Assembly (NCBI GenBank): GCA_020284085.1
Contig: JACEVL010000409.1
Coordinates: 287,001 to 351,000 of the forward strand
Source of the DNA: Aporrectodea caliginosa
Lineage: Eukaryota > Annelida > Clitellata > Crassiclitellata > Lumbricidae
Direction: 5' to 3'
DNA: 64,000 nt
A program made the position numbers and the translations under genes. The first letter of the stretch is position 1. Each line of letters starts with the position of its first letter. The notes under the pieces are model-generated. The model did not search any database. It was not told the DNA's origin and saw nothing but the letters and a program-made list of their open reading frames with translations. Shown here piece after piece: positions 33,817-46,274 of the stretch.

Positions 33817-34418
33817 CATGGGCGTCCGCAGGAATTTTTTCTAGGGGGGCGTAAACTTTTAAATAGTTGTCACAGGAACTCAATAGGGCGTCGAAAGCAA
33901 CCGATCACTCCACCGTCGACGCTCGCACCCATCGGCGCTGGATATACCTCTCGATCCTCTAGTGCGGATCCCAACATGCGATAAGTTCATAGACATTAAC
34001 TGTAAAAAACTATTATGATTATTAAATTTTATATGACTGAAATCTGACCTTATTATTGAAATAACAATTGCAATCGTCTGGGACCCAGACTCTGGGTTCT
34101 TGACTCTTGTCCAAACTGATTTATCACTCTAGGCTAGGCCTATCTGTAAATTCGACTTTGTTGTCTGAAAGTGTTCATCTCCGCTCCTGTGATACTGCCC
34201 GACTGACTCACAAAGCGTAGTAGTAGAAGTTTCAGTTTAACGACCCGTGCGACAACAAAGATCAATAGACAATAGGTTCGCATTCCTCCTTCATCCAGGC
34301 TTGGGACTGGTTCCGAAGTTAGCGGGGTATGTTTAAAAGTCTGACAGAATGTGTGTTAGCTGGCATCTAAAGGAAGAAGCTGATTATTTAGTCAGAGACT
34401 GTCGCTCGAGCCAGTGTC

Positions 34419-34477
<59 letters not shown>

Positions 34478-34874
34478 ACGTCCTGTGGCTTCTGCCTACA
34501 CGATTTACTGGCCGGACCTGTTATCTCTCAGCAATCGGCAAAAAACAACAAAACATCCACTGGTAAATGGAATACGATACCAATTAGCCGACACGACTGA
34601 AAGCATTTCGCTATCTGTGAGTTGACAATATGACTTTACATATTGCCAAGAGAGAACTATATACTTCAAATTTTCAAAAAAGGTTAAGCAAAGATATATA
34701 CATGTAGGTCCAACTTGGGTTAATTTTAAATAATTACCTAAAGAATTTTGTGTTTTTGCGATAATGACGTTGAAAATCGTGTTGTAAATAGTCATAATAA
34801 CCAAATAATCAAATTTCTCTGCAAATATGCAAAATATCCAGAGGGCGCACATGCGCCCCCTTCGGACGCCCATG
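33817..34874. mobile_element. 1058-bp non-autonomous hAT-like element
   Basis: The ends CATGGGCGTCCG / CGGACGCCCATG are inverted; the match is CATGGGCGTCCG on 12 of 12. The exact 8-bp duplication is GAAATAGA (33809-33816 and 34875-34882). It contains a (TA)n tract at about 34419-34474. No transposase. The same end type is seen at 7516-7828 and as a fragment at about 57655. Confidence 0.85.
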
Positions 34875-35214
34875 GAAATAGATTCTTTAGCCATATACAC
34901 ACAATTTCTCACTTTGCCACCTCTGCATCTGTGCGTAATCGTCCTTGACTTTCATTGATTTGCCTTTTCTGAACCTGTTACTAAGTTTCAATGGGGAAAT
35001 GCAAACAATTTGTGGATCTTGTTATTCTAATTTCGCCCCCAAAGGATGCCAAGATAGATACCTAATTAGCATGCAGCTCCATGTCTGAATGCATGTATAC
35101 GCTCGTGTGCACGTATCATGCATGTATGTATATGTGTACATGTATGTATGCATGTATCCGGTATGCGTATGTGGGTGACTGAAGGTTTTATAGAATTCCA
35201 TTAACCTCAGTGCT

Positions 35215-35321
35215 ATGTATCATAATTATTATGTTCTACTTGCCAAGTCTTTTAATGTTTAGTGACTGGTTTACCGAGGCCTATGCGCATTCACTGATTT
35301 CACGAAGTCCAGAGTAATCGG
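35215..35321 (+). promoter_or_regulatory. gene C promoter and noncoding first exon
   Basis: AATTATTATGTTCTACTTGCC, then AATGTTTAGTGACTGGTTTACC in two shared blocks, ending AATCG|GGTAAG with the donor GT at 35322. The TATA-like box is weaker than in A and B. The acceptor is GTGTTTTAG at 36147. Confidence 0.6.
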
Positions 35322-36184
35322 GTAAGTTTTTCAAATGAATGAATATTGAAGAGATTGGGAAAAAGTAGACAGTTAGCTTGTGAAAGGTATTTGGTGATGA
35401 AGGATTAATCCTCTATATATATGAACACGTCTAAACAATCTCTTCGCAAAACGGTGGCGCAACCCATACAAACTATATATATAGTCGGATTGTATGAGGT
35501 ATAGGAAATTAGGAATGTAGTCATTTATTAGCTAGCTGTAGCTATTAGTTACTTTAGTAATTCATTGACTAGGCAATAACCTACCGATATTGATTGTCTG
35601 ATTGATTGATCGATCGATTGGTTAATTCATTATATTTTTTAGTTTGTTAGTTTATTCATTGAGTGGCGTGTTCTGAAATCCAGATCCTCTGAGACCAAGA
35701 TAATTATTCTTCGGATTCCTATAAGATCGCCAGGAGTGTTTTTGGTGCACCCTGTACGTATACTGCGATCGGTGACTCTTTACGTTCTTGTGTCGATGGA
35801 TATGAGTGTAGTATACAATCGAGAGCATTATCAAGACTGATTTGTTATTTCTCTATATATGTATAGGCATTTCTCATAAGAAAATACCACCAGCATGCAT
35901 GTAGCCGAAATGCGCTTAATTTCATATCGAATGCTTGAGAATGCATTGGCATCCCGGAAACTCTGTAGTCTTGAGAGGTTCCGAGCCTCAGGAGCTCTCT
36001 GTCGCAGATCCCTCAAGTTAAATCAAGGTACTGGACCCGGAAAAAGTGTTTATTCATATATTCATTCGTTCGTTCGCACGTTCATCCTTTCATTTGTTCG
36101 ATCGTTCATTCATTCATGCACTCATTCGTGTGGCCGATGTGTTTTAGGCGTGCTGTTTTGTATAGTGAGTGAAAAGATTACACA

Positions 36185-38344
36185 ATGAGAGTCGCTGCTG
36201 CTCTGATCTTCGGCTTCGTGATGACGGCGGTCGTGAACGGTGCCGTTTTCTTCGTTCTCCCAAAAGGCAAAGTTGTCGATGGTAAATTAAGAATCTACAG
36301 ACAACAGCATAATTATAATATAATAATCGTTTGATCTAAAAATGACTTTAATAACGCTGTAATAATGGGTGTGTTTAGGTGTTGTTTTACGGGTTCGAAG
36401 CCCCCCCCCCAAACAAATGCATTACTGTTGTTAAAAACAAAAATGTAGAAAAATGCGACAATTTCCAATGGAAACCTCCGAAAACTTGAAACCCCCTCCG
36501 AAACGGAAGTGCGGGACCATCAGGTCTCCACGGGGCTCTGAACGCAACGACCTCGACTAAATGGCTGGGAATAGGAATACAGAGTTCTCTGATCTAGTCA
36601 GGTGCTGCACCGACTGTCGAAGTAGAATTTTAAAGGTTATCCTATCCTCGACTGCATGGAACCCAATGCAGCGTTTCTCGCATATAGCTCGAAACATGCG
36701 AGAATGTTGTCACTCTTCTTTTACGCCTCGTTATGTTAATAATCATGTTTATGCACGTGATATTATAATTCTTGCAAGAGATCTAGGATGTTTGTGAGGC
36801 TGGCGTTTGTTAGGAAAACTGCCCTGCAGGGTTCTGCATGGCTTCTGTCTACAAGCGTTAATAGTATAGATGCTGCAGCTCTTTACGAGCGTATACACCT
36901 TATCTAGTCTAACATATGTAATCTTATGACTTCTTTGGCGACATTTTATCAATATTTACAAGGCATCAATCAATTGACGCTAAAAGTGAAATAACTAAAG
37001 AAATCACAATCCGTTTGTTAAGCCTGATAGAATTCAAGTAGGCCTATATAGCTCAGGGAAACCATATATCGGCAGGATATTCAGGGTTGAGCAGACGAGT
37101 TAAATCTGGCCTTGAAGGATATTAAGGAACTGACAAGACTCAAACTCAAACTTTCAAAGAACTTGGCAGCAAGTTTCAACAGTTCGGATCAGCCATTTAC
37201 AACGAAATAGGTTGAAGCTATTAATTATATGGGTCTAATATTGAGCTCTTGAGCTCCATCTCCTACCTAGGAACTCTTCACCTGCATTTTATACCTCTCT
37301 GAAAACTATTCTTTTCAGCCGTGGTTGGGCCGGGAGCGCCTCTGAGTAGATATCTTGAAGGGGCGCTATATCAAGTTTCATTGATTGATTGATTGATTTA
37401 TTGAATATTAGACAACGAAGTAATTAGATGAATTGAATCCGTTTCCTGTGTTGAAGGTCGAGTGGTGATCCAGTGTTCGATCGAGTGGAAGAGAGGACAC
37501 ACGCAGACGATCGACATAGGCCAGACCCTCTTCCTGCCCACAGCCCGCAACAAGGACTGCTTCGAATGTGGGCCATGCAGTGAATCAGGGATGGAGTGCA
37601 GGCAGCTGTTCAGGTCAGGTCAAGTGGACGGACGAGAGGACGAAAGGAACGAAGGAACGGATGGATGGAATGAAGGAAGGAAGGAAGGACGAATGGAAGG
37701 ACCGGAGGAAGGAAAGAAGGAAGGGTGGAAAGGACTGAAGGAAGGAAGGCGGACGGACGGATGGAAGGATGGACTGAAGGAAGGCAGGAAGAAGAGATGG
37801 ACGGATAGACTGAAGGAAGGACGAATTGTAAGAAGGTAGAGAGGAATGATGGACGGAGGGAAAGAATGAAGGACGGAAGGAAGGATTGACTGATGGAATT
37901 CGTATTTACGAACGAATTAAAATTAACTATAGCCAAATAAACTATTCATACGAGCGTTCCATAGTCCAATGAATCTGGCGTTCAATCACTCAGACGCTAA
38001 TCATTCTAATTAGTAAGTAGTTTAGATTAGACAATTTAACAGACAGACAGAGACAGGCATTCCAAGTCAGTCAGCCAGTCAGTCAGTCAGTCAGTCAGTC
38101 AATCAGTCAAGCAGTCAAACAGTCAGCCAGTCAATCAGTCAGTCATCAGTCAGTCAGTCAGTCAGTCAGTCAATCAGTCAGTCAGTCAGTCAATCAATCA
38201 GTCAGTCAGTCAGTCAGTCAGTCAGACAATAAGTCAGTCACTCAATCGTTTTATTTTCAAATGGTCATAATAGTATATCAAAATTAAAAAAGGGTAAAAC
38301 TTAATTACTTTAGAACCTGTCCGTCCAATGACGTCGTCGCCTGA
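36185..38344 (+). CDS. secreted six-cysteine protein, family copy C (3 coding exons)
   Basis: Coding exons are 36185-36281, 37457-37613 and 38314-38344 (285 nt, 94 residues). The signal peptide MRVAAALIFGFVMTAVVNG is followed by AVFFVLPKGKVVDG. Donor GATG|GTAAAT is phase 1. Exon 2 encodes RVVIQCSIEW, GQTLFL, KDCFECGPC and GMEC and ends CAG|GTCAGG. Exon 3, after ACTTTAG, gives RTCPSNDVVA and TGA. Cysteine spacing equals copy B, and exon 2 differs from B at only about seven residues, so B and C are the youngest pair. The 5' UTR intron, purine array and 3' flank also match gene B. Exon 1 lengths in A, B and C are the same (97 coding nt). The product is expected to be extracellular; role unknown. 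Confidence 0.83.
37620..37900. repeat. purine-rich array in gene C intron 2
   Basis: Degenerate GGAAGG/GGACGG units begin within about 10 bases of the exon 2 donor, followed by CGTATTTACGAACGAATTAA. Confidence 0.9.
38040..38245. repeat. (AGTC)n / (AGAC)n array
   Basis: Long CAGTCAGT tract with CAAT and CAGC variants, ending about 70 bp before the last exon of gene C. Confidence 0.93.
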
Positions 38345-39850
38345 TGTCTGGTCCGCAAAATACAAACTCCTCGGTATCTTCTCAGCCATCGAGAATGAAC
38401 CTTACTTCGGAAGGACTGTGGAGAGGAGATATTGCATGCTTCTTAGCACTTAGACGCAACTGCTACTAAAATTAATATTAGATGTCAGCTTATATTAACT
38501 TAATAATAATACATGAGACGAACAGTTCAATTGAAAACCTATCGCCTACAAAGCATGCACGTAACAATCTTTTTTAACTTAGGGTCCGATCGAATAGCAT
38601 AAAAGTAAAAGAACACATTTACTTTATTTATCTTTGCTGTTAAGTGAACTACAATGGAGCCTGCATGTTGAAATGAGAACCGTGTAACAATCGTTCTCAA
38701 TATCCTTCTGGTTATTCAGGTTGTGTGAACTGCAGTATTTGTGACCTGTCTAATGACCTGTAGATTAGGACTGCGATTACAGTTCGAAGAGACCACCTTG
38801 TGAGAGAACTCGTTGTTACGGATTGATGACAAAAGACCAATCTTGAGAGACAGGATTAGATTGAATTTAATTGGACTGGATTTTAACTTGATTATAGTAG
38901 ATTGCAAGAGATTTTATGTCAGATTTTATACTAGATTTTAATTTTTTTATTTCAGATTATATTGGACTGCATTGAATTTTATTGGGTGAGATCACATTAC
39001 ACTGGATCGATATGAAAGAGTCTAACAGTTAGATACCATTTCTTCGCTCCCCAGCTACATTACAATACATTTTCCTTAACATCTCTTTGTAATGTTGCGA
39101 CACATGCATATAGCCTACCCTTGAGAGGGACCAACCATGCTAAAGAATAAAGAGGAAGAATGGAAAGCAGGTTTAGAGGATCTGATTGACATTGCAGTGC
39201 ACATGCATAAACCATGCGATTGACCAGCATTGAGGAGGATCGACAGTTTCTTTGAGTATAACAGCTGAGGAGGTAAGACGTGCAGAGACCGGGAACTGCC
39301 TTGAACCTATGCATTTTACCGACTTATGCACATAAGAGAAGTTCATGTGTACGGTGCAAAATTGGCTAAATGTATTGGTATTTAATAACAGAGATGCAGC
39401 CTACATTCTATAAAGCCATTTAGCTATAGTAAATCTAAGTGGAATGTCAACCAGTAACAATATTACGTCACTTGCTGATACGGAACACGGTTCAGCTGAG
39501 AGAGACTGCTTCACCGCCGGAGTCGTTTGCTGTCTACTGACGAACTGCCTATAGAGGCGACCTGAATGTTCTATAGGCTGCCTATGCATTTAAGCGGCGT
39601 TGATATACACAGAGCAATGCATAACGAGCCTGTAGTCGGTTATGTACATAACCGAATTATGCACATATGCCATATGCACATACCCGGAGTTCACAAAGTT
39701 TGGAAAGCATTGTTCTAGGATGTGATGACGATAAACGAATCACAACAGATTCGTGTCCATTTATTTTATAAAACACAATAAACGAATTATGCACATATCC
39801 TTTATGCACTTAAGTGGCGTCAACTGTAGTGTTGATAGGACTTTGGCAAA
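38345..39850. other. gene C 3' flank; one weak coding remnant
   Basis: The part to about 39010 matches the gene A 3' flank, including TTAATTGGACTGGA-type words. At 39137-39223 a short frame reads KNKEEEWKAGLEDLIDIAVH, which faintly resembles a repeated transposon-associated protein. Otherwise nothing is supported. Confidence 0.4.
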
Positions 39851-39854
39851 GAAA

Positions 39855-39919
39855 CAGAGAAAGAGAGACGGAGGGAGATAGAGGGAGACAGAGAGACACA
39901 CAGAAAGACAGACAGAGAC

Positions 39920-39993
<74 letters not shown>

Positions 39994-40065
39994 TCTCTGT
40001 GTCTCTCTCTCTCTGTTCATCTCTCTCTCTCTCTCTGTCTCTGTCTCTCTCTGTCTCTGTCTCTG

Positions 40066-40150
<85 letters not shown>
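39855..40150. repeat. (GA)n directly followed by (CT)n
   Basis: A GA tract of about 65 bp (39925-39990) is followed by CTCTCT/GTCTCT tracts to 40150. The two halves are complementary and can form one long hairpin. Arg-Glu and Ser-Leu frames here are artefacts. Confidence 0.95.
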
Positions 40151-40151
<1 letters not shown>

Positions 40152-40189
40152 AGGAAAAATTTGTGTCCAATCAGGACCAACCTAACATA

Positions 40190-40870
40190 TACGAATACAC
40201 GCATGCATACATAACTTACACACCTACATGCGTAGGTACATACATACACACATGCATAGATATACAAATACGTAAATACATGCACAAAAATATAAATACA
40301 TACACACATAAACACAACTGATATACATACATATACATGCAAACATATGTAGATGCATAGATACATACACACATACATGCATGCATACGTATGCATTCAT
40401 CCCGATTGTTTCCCTCAAACGTTAATAAGATAATCATGTGATCTGTCTGTTTTCTGTTTTAAATTTCCAAACTCTTGATCGGTGATTATGATTATTCTGG
40501 ATCACTACTTGTAAACTATTCTCCGGAAACAATAAAAGGATTGATTGATTGATTGATACACACATACACACACATAAATACATACGCACACACACACAGG
40601 CACATACACATATACACACACCTACATGCATACATACATGCATGCATGCATACAAGCATACATACATTCATAAACACATATACATGTACATACATAAATA
40701 CATACGTGCATGCACACTGAAATACATACATGCACACATGCATACATACATACATGCGTGCATGCTCATTTATGTACATATATTATGCTTGCATATATAC
40801 ATACATGCGTGTATATGTGCATACATACATGCATTTATATGCCATCCTACCCCACTGTACCAGCTCTACA
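40190..40870. repeat. ACAT/GCAT-rich tracts
   Basis: Two blocks (about 40190-40400 and 40550-40850) of CATACATA, CATGCATG and ACACATAC words, separated by a SINE-like end with ATTGATTGATTG. No gene. Confidence 0.85.
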
Positions 40871-41129
40871 ACATAATTATAATGTAAGCACTATACAGGG
40901 CCTCAAACCCCATGCATGCCTCCTTCTCTGCAGTCTTTCTGGCAACCGGATACGGACCTTTACTTGGCTATCCCAGGAAGGCTCTCTGTAACCGTGAACC
41001 TAATATAGGCCTATAAGAGGTTCATGTGATAAGTTTGACGTGTCTCAGTCAACTGCTACATGCATGTATAACAGTCATTAACTCTAGCGAATTAGGCCAG
41101 ATTCCAGCCGGAGAACGATTGGTCGAACC

Positions 41130-41399
41130 AAGGCCGTATTTAGGGGGGTGTTTTGGGTCTTTAAACACCCCCCGAAGTTAAATAGTGTATAATAAAAATA
41201 TTGCATTTACTAACATATATATATATCCTACGGTGTAAGAACTAAGAGCACTCATGTGAACTTAGATGTTGCAGCTCTACAGTGCTTTGAGAGCTCACAG
41301 CGCTCCTCCAAACCCCTTATAGACGGTTGACTTGGTTGCTTGTCTGCTTGTTCAAGAACGAGTAAACACCCCCCCAAACAAAATCCTGGCTACGGCCTT
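41130..41399. mobile_element. short MITE with AAGGCCGTA ends
   Basis: The left end AAGGCCGTATTTAGGGGGGT and right end GGCTACGGCCTT are inverted, with G-rich blocks inside. The flanks ATTGGTCGAACC and ATTGGGTCGAAC look like an imperfect target duplication. The right half recurs at about 57675-57776. Confidence 0.65.
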
Positions 41400-41429
41400 A
41401 ATTGGGTCGAACATAATCCGATTGCAAAA

Positions 41430-41576
41430 CAGGCAGAGGCGAAAATCTATACATAACTTTGGGGGGGGACAGAGTACCTACGAGGGCCGGATTTTGGGGG
41501 GACAGCAGGGCTTAAGTCAAAACTTTGGGGGACTGTCCCCTCTGTCCCCCCCATGATTTACGCCACTGGGCGTAGT
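41430..41576. mobile_element. G-rich MITE fragment with CAGTGGCGTAAATCATG end
   Basis: Runs GAGGCGAAAATCTATAC.. to CCCCCCATGATTTACGCCAC. A copy in the other orientation is at about 44938-45035. A third fragment lies inside exon 2 of relic gene E (about 47932-48030). Confidence 0.6.
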
Positions 41577-41829
41577 TGACCTTAATGTTCAAATGAGGAA
41601 TGGACATAGTCATTGAACACAAGCATAGAGGACTCTAGGTATGAAGTTTTTATTGTCTTTGAGGGGCAGCTCAAACGGGTGCCGTCTGGGCCGAAGGTTG
41701 TAGCGTCTAATAACAGGAGATCCAGCCAGCATAGGCATGCAGGTGCACGTATATATATATTCACGATTCTTGTTTACATGTGAGGCGTAAGAACCACGAC
41801 GCTATACTTTGCACTGCAGTATGCTCAGA

Positions 41830-42212
41830 GAATGCGCAATTATAGTCTAGTGGTTAGCGTGCCGAACTATCAACCGAGAGGTCTAAGATTCAAATCCCCA
41901 CCAGGTCACAAATTTGCTTCGAAATTTCTGCTTCACCTGCACCCTATAAAGTCAACTGGGCCACAAGTATACACTCACCGAACACTGTCAGTGGCCAGAT
42001 GAGACAGCGAGAGAGTAATGGCCAACCTCCCTTAATTAAATGACGAGGCTAAGTAACTGAAGTCGATTACACTTCACAGCCATTGCTGCCGCCTGCGGGG
42101 TTAGCTTAAGAGATTGCTCTTCGTCTTCTTACTCAGTCTGGATTGTGTATATCTAAAACGTCAGCGATTGCTGAGACAAGAATAAAGGTGCTACATAAAC
42201 TTGAAACACATA
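41830..42212 (+). mobile_element. tRNA-derived SINE (family 2)
   Basis: The head has TAGTCTAGTGGTTAGCGTGCC (A box) and GATTCAAATCCC (B box), followed by an unrelated 300-bp body with ACACTCACCGAACACTGTCAG and an end AATAAAGGTGCTACATAAA. It cannot fold as a complete tRNA with acceptor stem, so a SINE is the better reading. Confidence 0.65.
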
Positions 42213-42345
42213 CACAATACGTACACGTGCGTATACATACATGCACGTACCGGATACAGACATCTATAGTGATGGATCCAGACGGTTTATGAGGGGGCAT
42301 TTACATCGTGATAGTTTTAATACGTTCCAAAACGCCCAAACTTTT

Positions 42346-42407
42346 ACAGACGCTATTCAGTTTATCGTTAAGTCTTGAGACTCAACGATAAACTGGATAG
42401 CGTCTGT
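42346..42407. repeat. 62-nt hairpin
   Basis: A 24-bp arm at 42346-42369 pairs with 42384-42407 with one mismatch (a G-U pair on one RNA strand). The 14-nt centre (AAGTCTTGAGACTC) can itself pair GTCT with AGAC. It stands alone outside the recognised elements. Confidence 0.85.
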
Positions 42408-42661
42408 AACAATTTATCCATTCAATGCTTTGCACTAAGCACAGATTGTCACCGGTAAGCCAATCATTAGTCTACTTACGTATTTATGCAGAAATTCAGC
42501 AGACCAGTAGACGACTCGCTTATGGGCACAAATACAAGTCGTAATTGTACTCGTATAAAATCGAAATTTACAAAACGCCAACCTGAAGCATATAGCGCAG
42601 AGCTCCGAGGCTTATAAACGCGCGCTGCGTCGATCACAGATCGACGTCAGTAGTGGAGGGA

Positions 42662-42966
42662 GTATGACTTTGAGAGCCAATCCGCCAGGAACGACTATGA
42701 CTTTGAGAGCCAATCCGCCAGGAACGACTATGACTTTGAGAGCCAATCCGCCAGGAACGACTATGACTTTATGACTTTGAGAGCCAATCCGCCAGGAACG
42801 ACTATATGACTTTGAGAGCCAATCCGCCAGGAACGACTATGACTTTGAGAGCCAATCCGCCAGGAACGACTATATGACTTTGAGAGCCAATCCGCCAGGA
42901 ACGACTATGACTTTGAGAGCCAATCCGCCAGGAACGACTATGACTTTAACAGCCAATCCAGCCCAA
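42662..42966. repeat. 33-bp satellite, eight full units
   Basis: Unit TATGACTTTGAGAGCCAATC followed by CGCCAGGAACGAC. Some junctions gain TA, and one gains 8 bp. The last unit is degenerate. The indels break any reading frame. Confidence 0.95.
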
Positions 42967-45960
42967 AGTACAGTTCAAAGGTCACAATGACGTCATCAGC
43001 TAGAAACGACTGTATTTTCTGGAGCCAATTCAAAGGTCAAACGATTACATCAGCCTGAAACAGACACCCACTAATTAAAAGCTGTGGGAGGTTCATTTCA
43101 AGGGTCGTTCTTCTTAGTGCCTCGCCAGCGCCTACCACCCCCACTCCAATCATTGCATCAGCTTTTACAACATTGACCGCGCATGCGCATCGAACCACTG
43201 TATAGTTTAGCAAGGGTTCCATAGCGCTATAGCTTTTCGCAAGGGCACTGAAACACGGCAAGTTTTCCACAATGGTTCCAATTTGCCATTTGTACATGCA
43301 ACCAATGAGAGTACAAGCCTGTGAATTATAGAATTATAGAATAAGGGGCTCATTAGGGGTAAGTAGGGTTTGACGTCACACACAGTGACAAGCTCTAGTA
43401 GCTAGCACGACACACACACTCTATATGCTCTCTAGCATTGATTATTTAGCTCTTGCATTGTGTTTTTGAGGCTTACTAGATTTTACTCTTATACAACAAG
43501 ACCATGCATTTAGCTGGAATTATAGAATAAGGGACTTATCTAGAGTTAAATAGAGTTACATAGTTTTCAATAGGGTTCACATAAGCATGTGTTTAGTGAG
43601 TTCACACTCACTGAAAAGCCCTTGTATTTAGCTTGAATTATAGAAAAAGGGTGGAAATAGAGCGATCAAGCCGTTTTTCACTTCTCAGCATGTATTATGC
43701 TCACTAAGCACTTTTGCGTAACGTGCTTTTACATTTAGGTATGCCTCAAACTATATATCTAGAATTATCAAGTGTCTTAAATTTAAAGTCAGCAACTTGG
43801 GTTTTTAACTCTTGTAGGTGGACTTGCATGGTTTTACATGGCTGACTAAGCTCAATTTATTATTCATTAAATACAAATTGCAATCTTTTACTCTATAGGC
43901 AAGATGCTATAACCGAGGGTATTTGCTCTTTTACACATAGGTGCGCAGCGTTGTGCTAGCAATCTCCTTCAATGCGCACTAAGGCTAATTTATTAGGCAT
44001 TAGGCACAAATTGCATGGTTTTTGAATTTGGAGCTCGTCATTTGCAAAGCTCATTTTACACTGTTTCATTGTACAGCCAAGCTGTCAATGTTTTAGACAC
44101 TCACACTTAGACCAACTTTAAGCTTGCACGCCAGTGCAGCTAGACTTTGCTCGTGTAGCTGCACACGTATTGTTTTACAAGGTTGATCAAATCTCAATGA
44201 ATATTCTTTTAGCCTTACTCCTTTTACGCTTAGTGTGGAAGCCAATACAGGCAGTGTTTGCGCTTGCATGCGAGTACAGCTCTCACCATTTAGCCATTTG
44301 CAACTTTAAAATTTCAGAAGTTGTGGTTCTCAATCTTTTAGATTTCAGACGTCGGGCTTTCCAACTTTAAAATTTCAGACACTCTGGTTTTCAATCTTTT
44401 AGATTTCAGACTTGGTGGTTTTCAAAATTTTAATTTAAGAACTTCTTGCTTGTTAATTTAAAATTTCAGAAGTCGTGGTTTTCAATCCCTCCACTACTGA
44501 CGTCCAGTGGCGGTGCGAGTCCGGTTGCCAGATATCTAGATTTCCTATATCCTATATCCTGGGGGGGGAATTATTCCTAAATTTCACACTTTCTGTACAA
44601 AATTACATCTCTTTCATTTTTCTGGGGGAACTCGATCCTGGGGGGAACTTCCCCCCCCCCAGGAGACGTCTAGATTAAACACTGGGCGTATATATAAGCC
44701 AAAGCCAGAATGGTATGGTGAACCTATAGGACATGTTGTACGGATGACGGACTGACGGAGTGATGTGCTGTTCAATATACAACGCAAAACAACACGCCCA
44801 TATCAGTTACCAATCGTGTATACATCAAAAGTAATTATGTATAATCGAACAGGATACGCGTTTGACTGGTGATTGTGCTCCTATTAACGGCCTGAAAGGC
44901 ACACAGGTCTTCATATTATTGTTTCCTTCCTGTTTTCAGTGGCGTAAATCATGGGGGGGACAGAGGGGGTGTCCCCCCAAAGTTTTGACTGAGGGGGACA
45001 GCAGTGTTGACTGTCCCCCTCAAAGTTAAACATTTTTTCTAACAATTCTCAAAGAAACTCTCGTCTGTAATGTGGCTCGGAAGGCCTCTGTGTATTCCAA
45101 AGAAGACTAGCATCGCGCTCATCCATCATCTAGGGTTGTACAGATTACATCCATCATCTCCAAAGCTCGGTTGTCGCTTGAAACATGATCTTGTGTAGCA
45201 AGTTGTTTGGCCACAAAATTCCTCGTGCCTCGGGAACTTAGTCATCTGCTCTCGAGCTAGCCGGCCTGTAGCATCATATGCCTCCTCTGTCTCTGTCTGT
45301 CTCTGCCTGTGTGTGTCTCTCCGCATTTCTGTCTTTGTGTCCTTCTCTTTATTTAGTATAGCACTGCATGTCGGCAGCCACGCACATACGATCAACGGTT
45401 TAATATCGTTGTAATATTGTTCTTCATATTAAATTTGGTCTCGGACCACAGGCTAAAATCGAGAGCAAGGCCAAGCCACTGTTCACTGTATTGAGACCCC
45501 ATTATTGACGAGTCATGGGTTCTACTTCTAATGCATCTTCAATCAAACGTCTCAGACAGTCATTGTTGAGCTTCAGTTCCAGCAAAAAGAAAAACCGGGT
45601 ATGTAACTACGTATCACAATATAGTCCCTATATCAGTTCCAATAAAGCTCGACGACAGCGTTGTATACTATAGCTGGCCAGGAGAGGGATTCGTGGGGTC
45701 TGGACTTCGCGTCCGTACCCTCTGAACTTGGAACCACCGATATTGCTCAGATTCAATGAGATTTTACAGAAACTTCATCCTTACCCCTTATGGAAAAATA
45801 TAACTTTTAGTTCCGATCCATTGAAGCCTAGCCTGAGCCTCCCTACAGTATATAAATAATAAATGTATATTATGTGATGTCTATTTTGGATTTTTCAGTT
45901 GAATGTGTGTTGAAAATAGGCCTAATGTACACAGAAAGATATTTAACATGCATCAATGGT
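42967..45960. other. no gene recognised; degenerate repeats and MITE pieces
   Basis: Three copies of GAATTATAGAATAAGGG-like words lie at 43320-43650. TTTTAGATTTCAGAC-type units of about 38 bp repeat at 44305-44490. A short G-rich MITE-like segment runs 44508-44692 (CCAGTGGCGG..AACACTGGG), and another at 44938-45035. The 86-codon minus-strand frame at 43037-43297 has no known motif. Confidence 0.5.
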
Positions 45961-45970
45961 AATCTGTTAA

Positions 45971-46274
45971 CCCTCGGGCTACCAAGGGTGGGGTGGTTAC
46001 CACCCCCCCTACGTTTTTATGCACAATTTTTTTTCCATATGGAATATAATTTTTGCATTTTAGGTAGCTGTAGCAGATTCATTGGCGCACATTTTGAGGT
46101 AAACATCATGGTGGTAGCCCACGCCATTCAAAAGTTATACCTGATATACCCGAGGCACCAGGGGGGTGGATACCACCCCCTTAGTTTTTCGACTATAGCT
46201 TATTGACTATTCTTCCTAGAAGAGAAACAATTATACCATTCTTTAGATGGAATGCAGGGCTTCATTTGCATACC
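45971..46274. mobile_element. truncated piggyBac-like element
   Basis: TTAA at 45967-45970 and the end CCCTCGGGCTACCAAGG match the left end of the element at 3733. Similarity continues through GGGGGGTGGATACCACCCCC to about 46274 and then stops; the right end is missing. Confidence 0.7.

Noticed and set aside
39814..40214. Arg-Glu / Ser-Leu repeat proteins
   Set aside because: Translations of (GA)n and (CT)n.
42662..42966. Coding repeat YDFESQSARND
   Set aside because: The first three units keep an 11-residue frame, but 2-bp and 8-bp insertions then shift it, and no start or splice signals support it.
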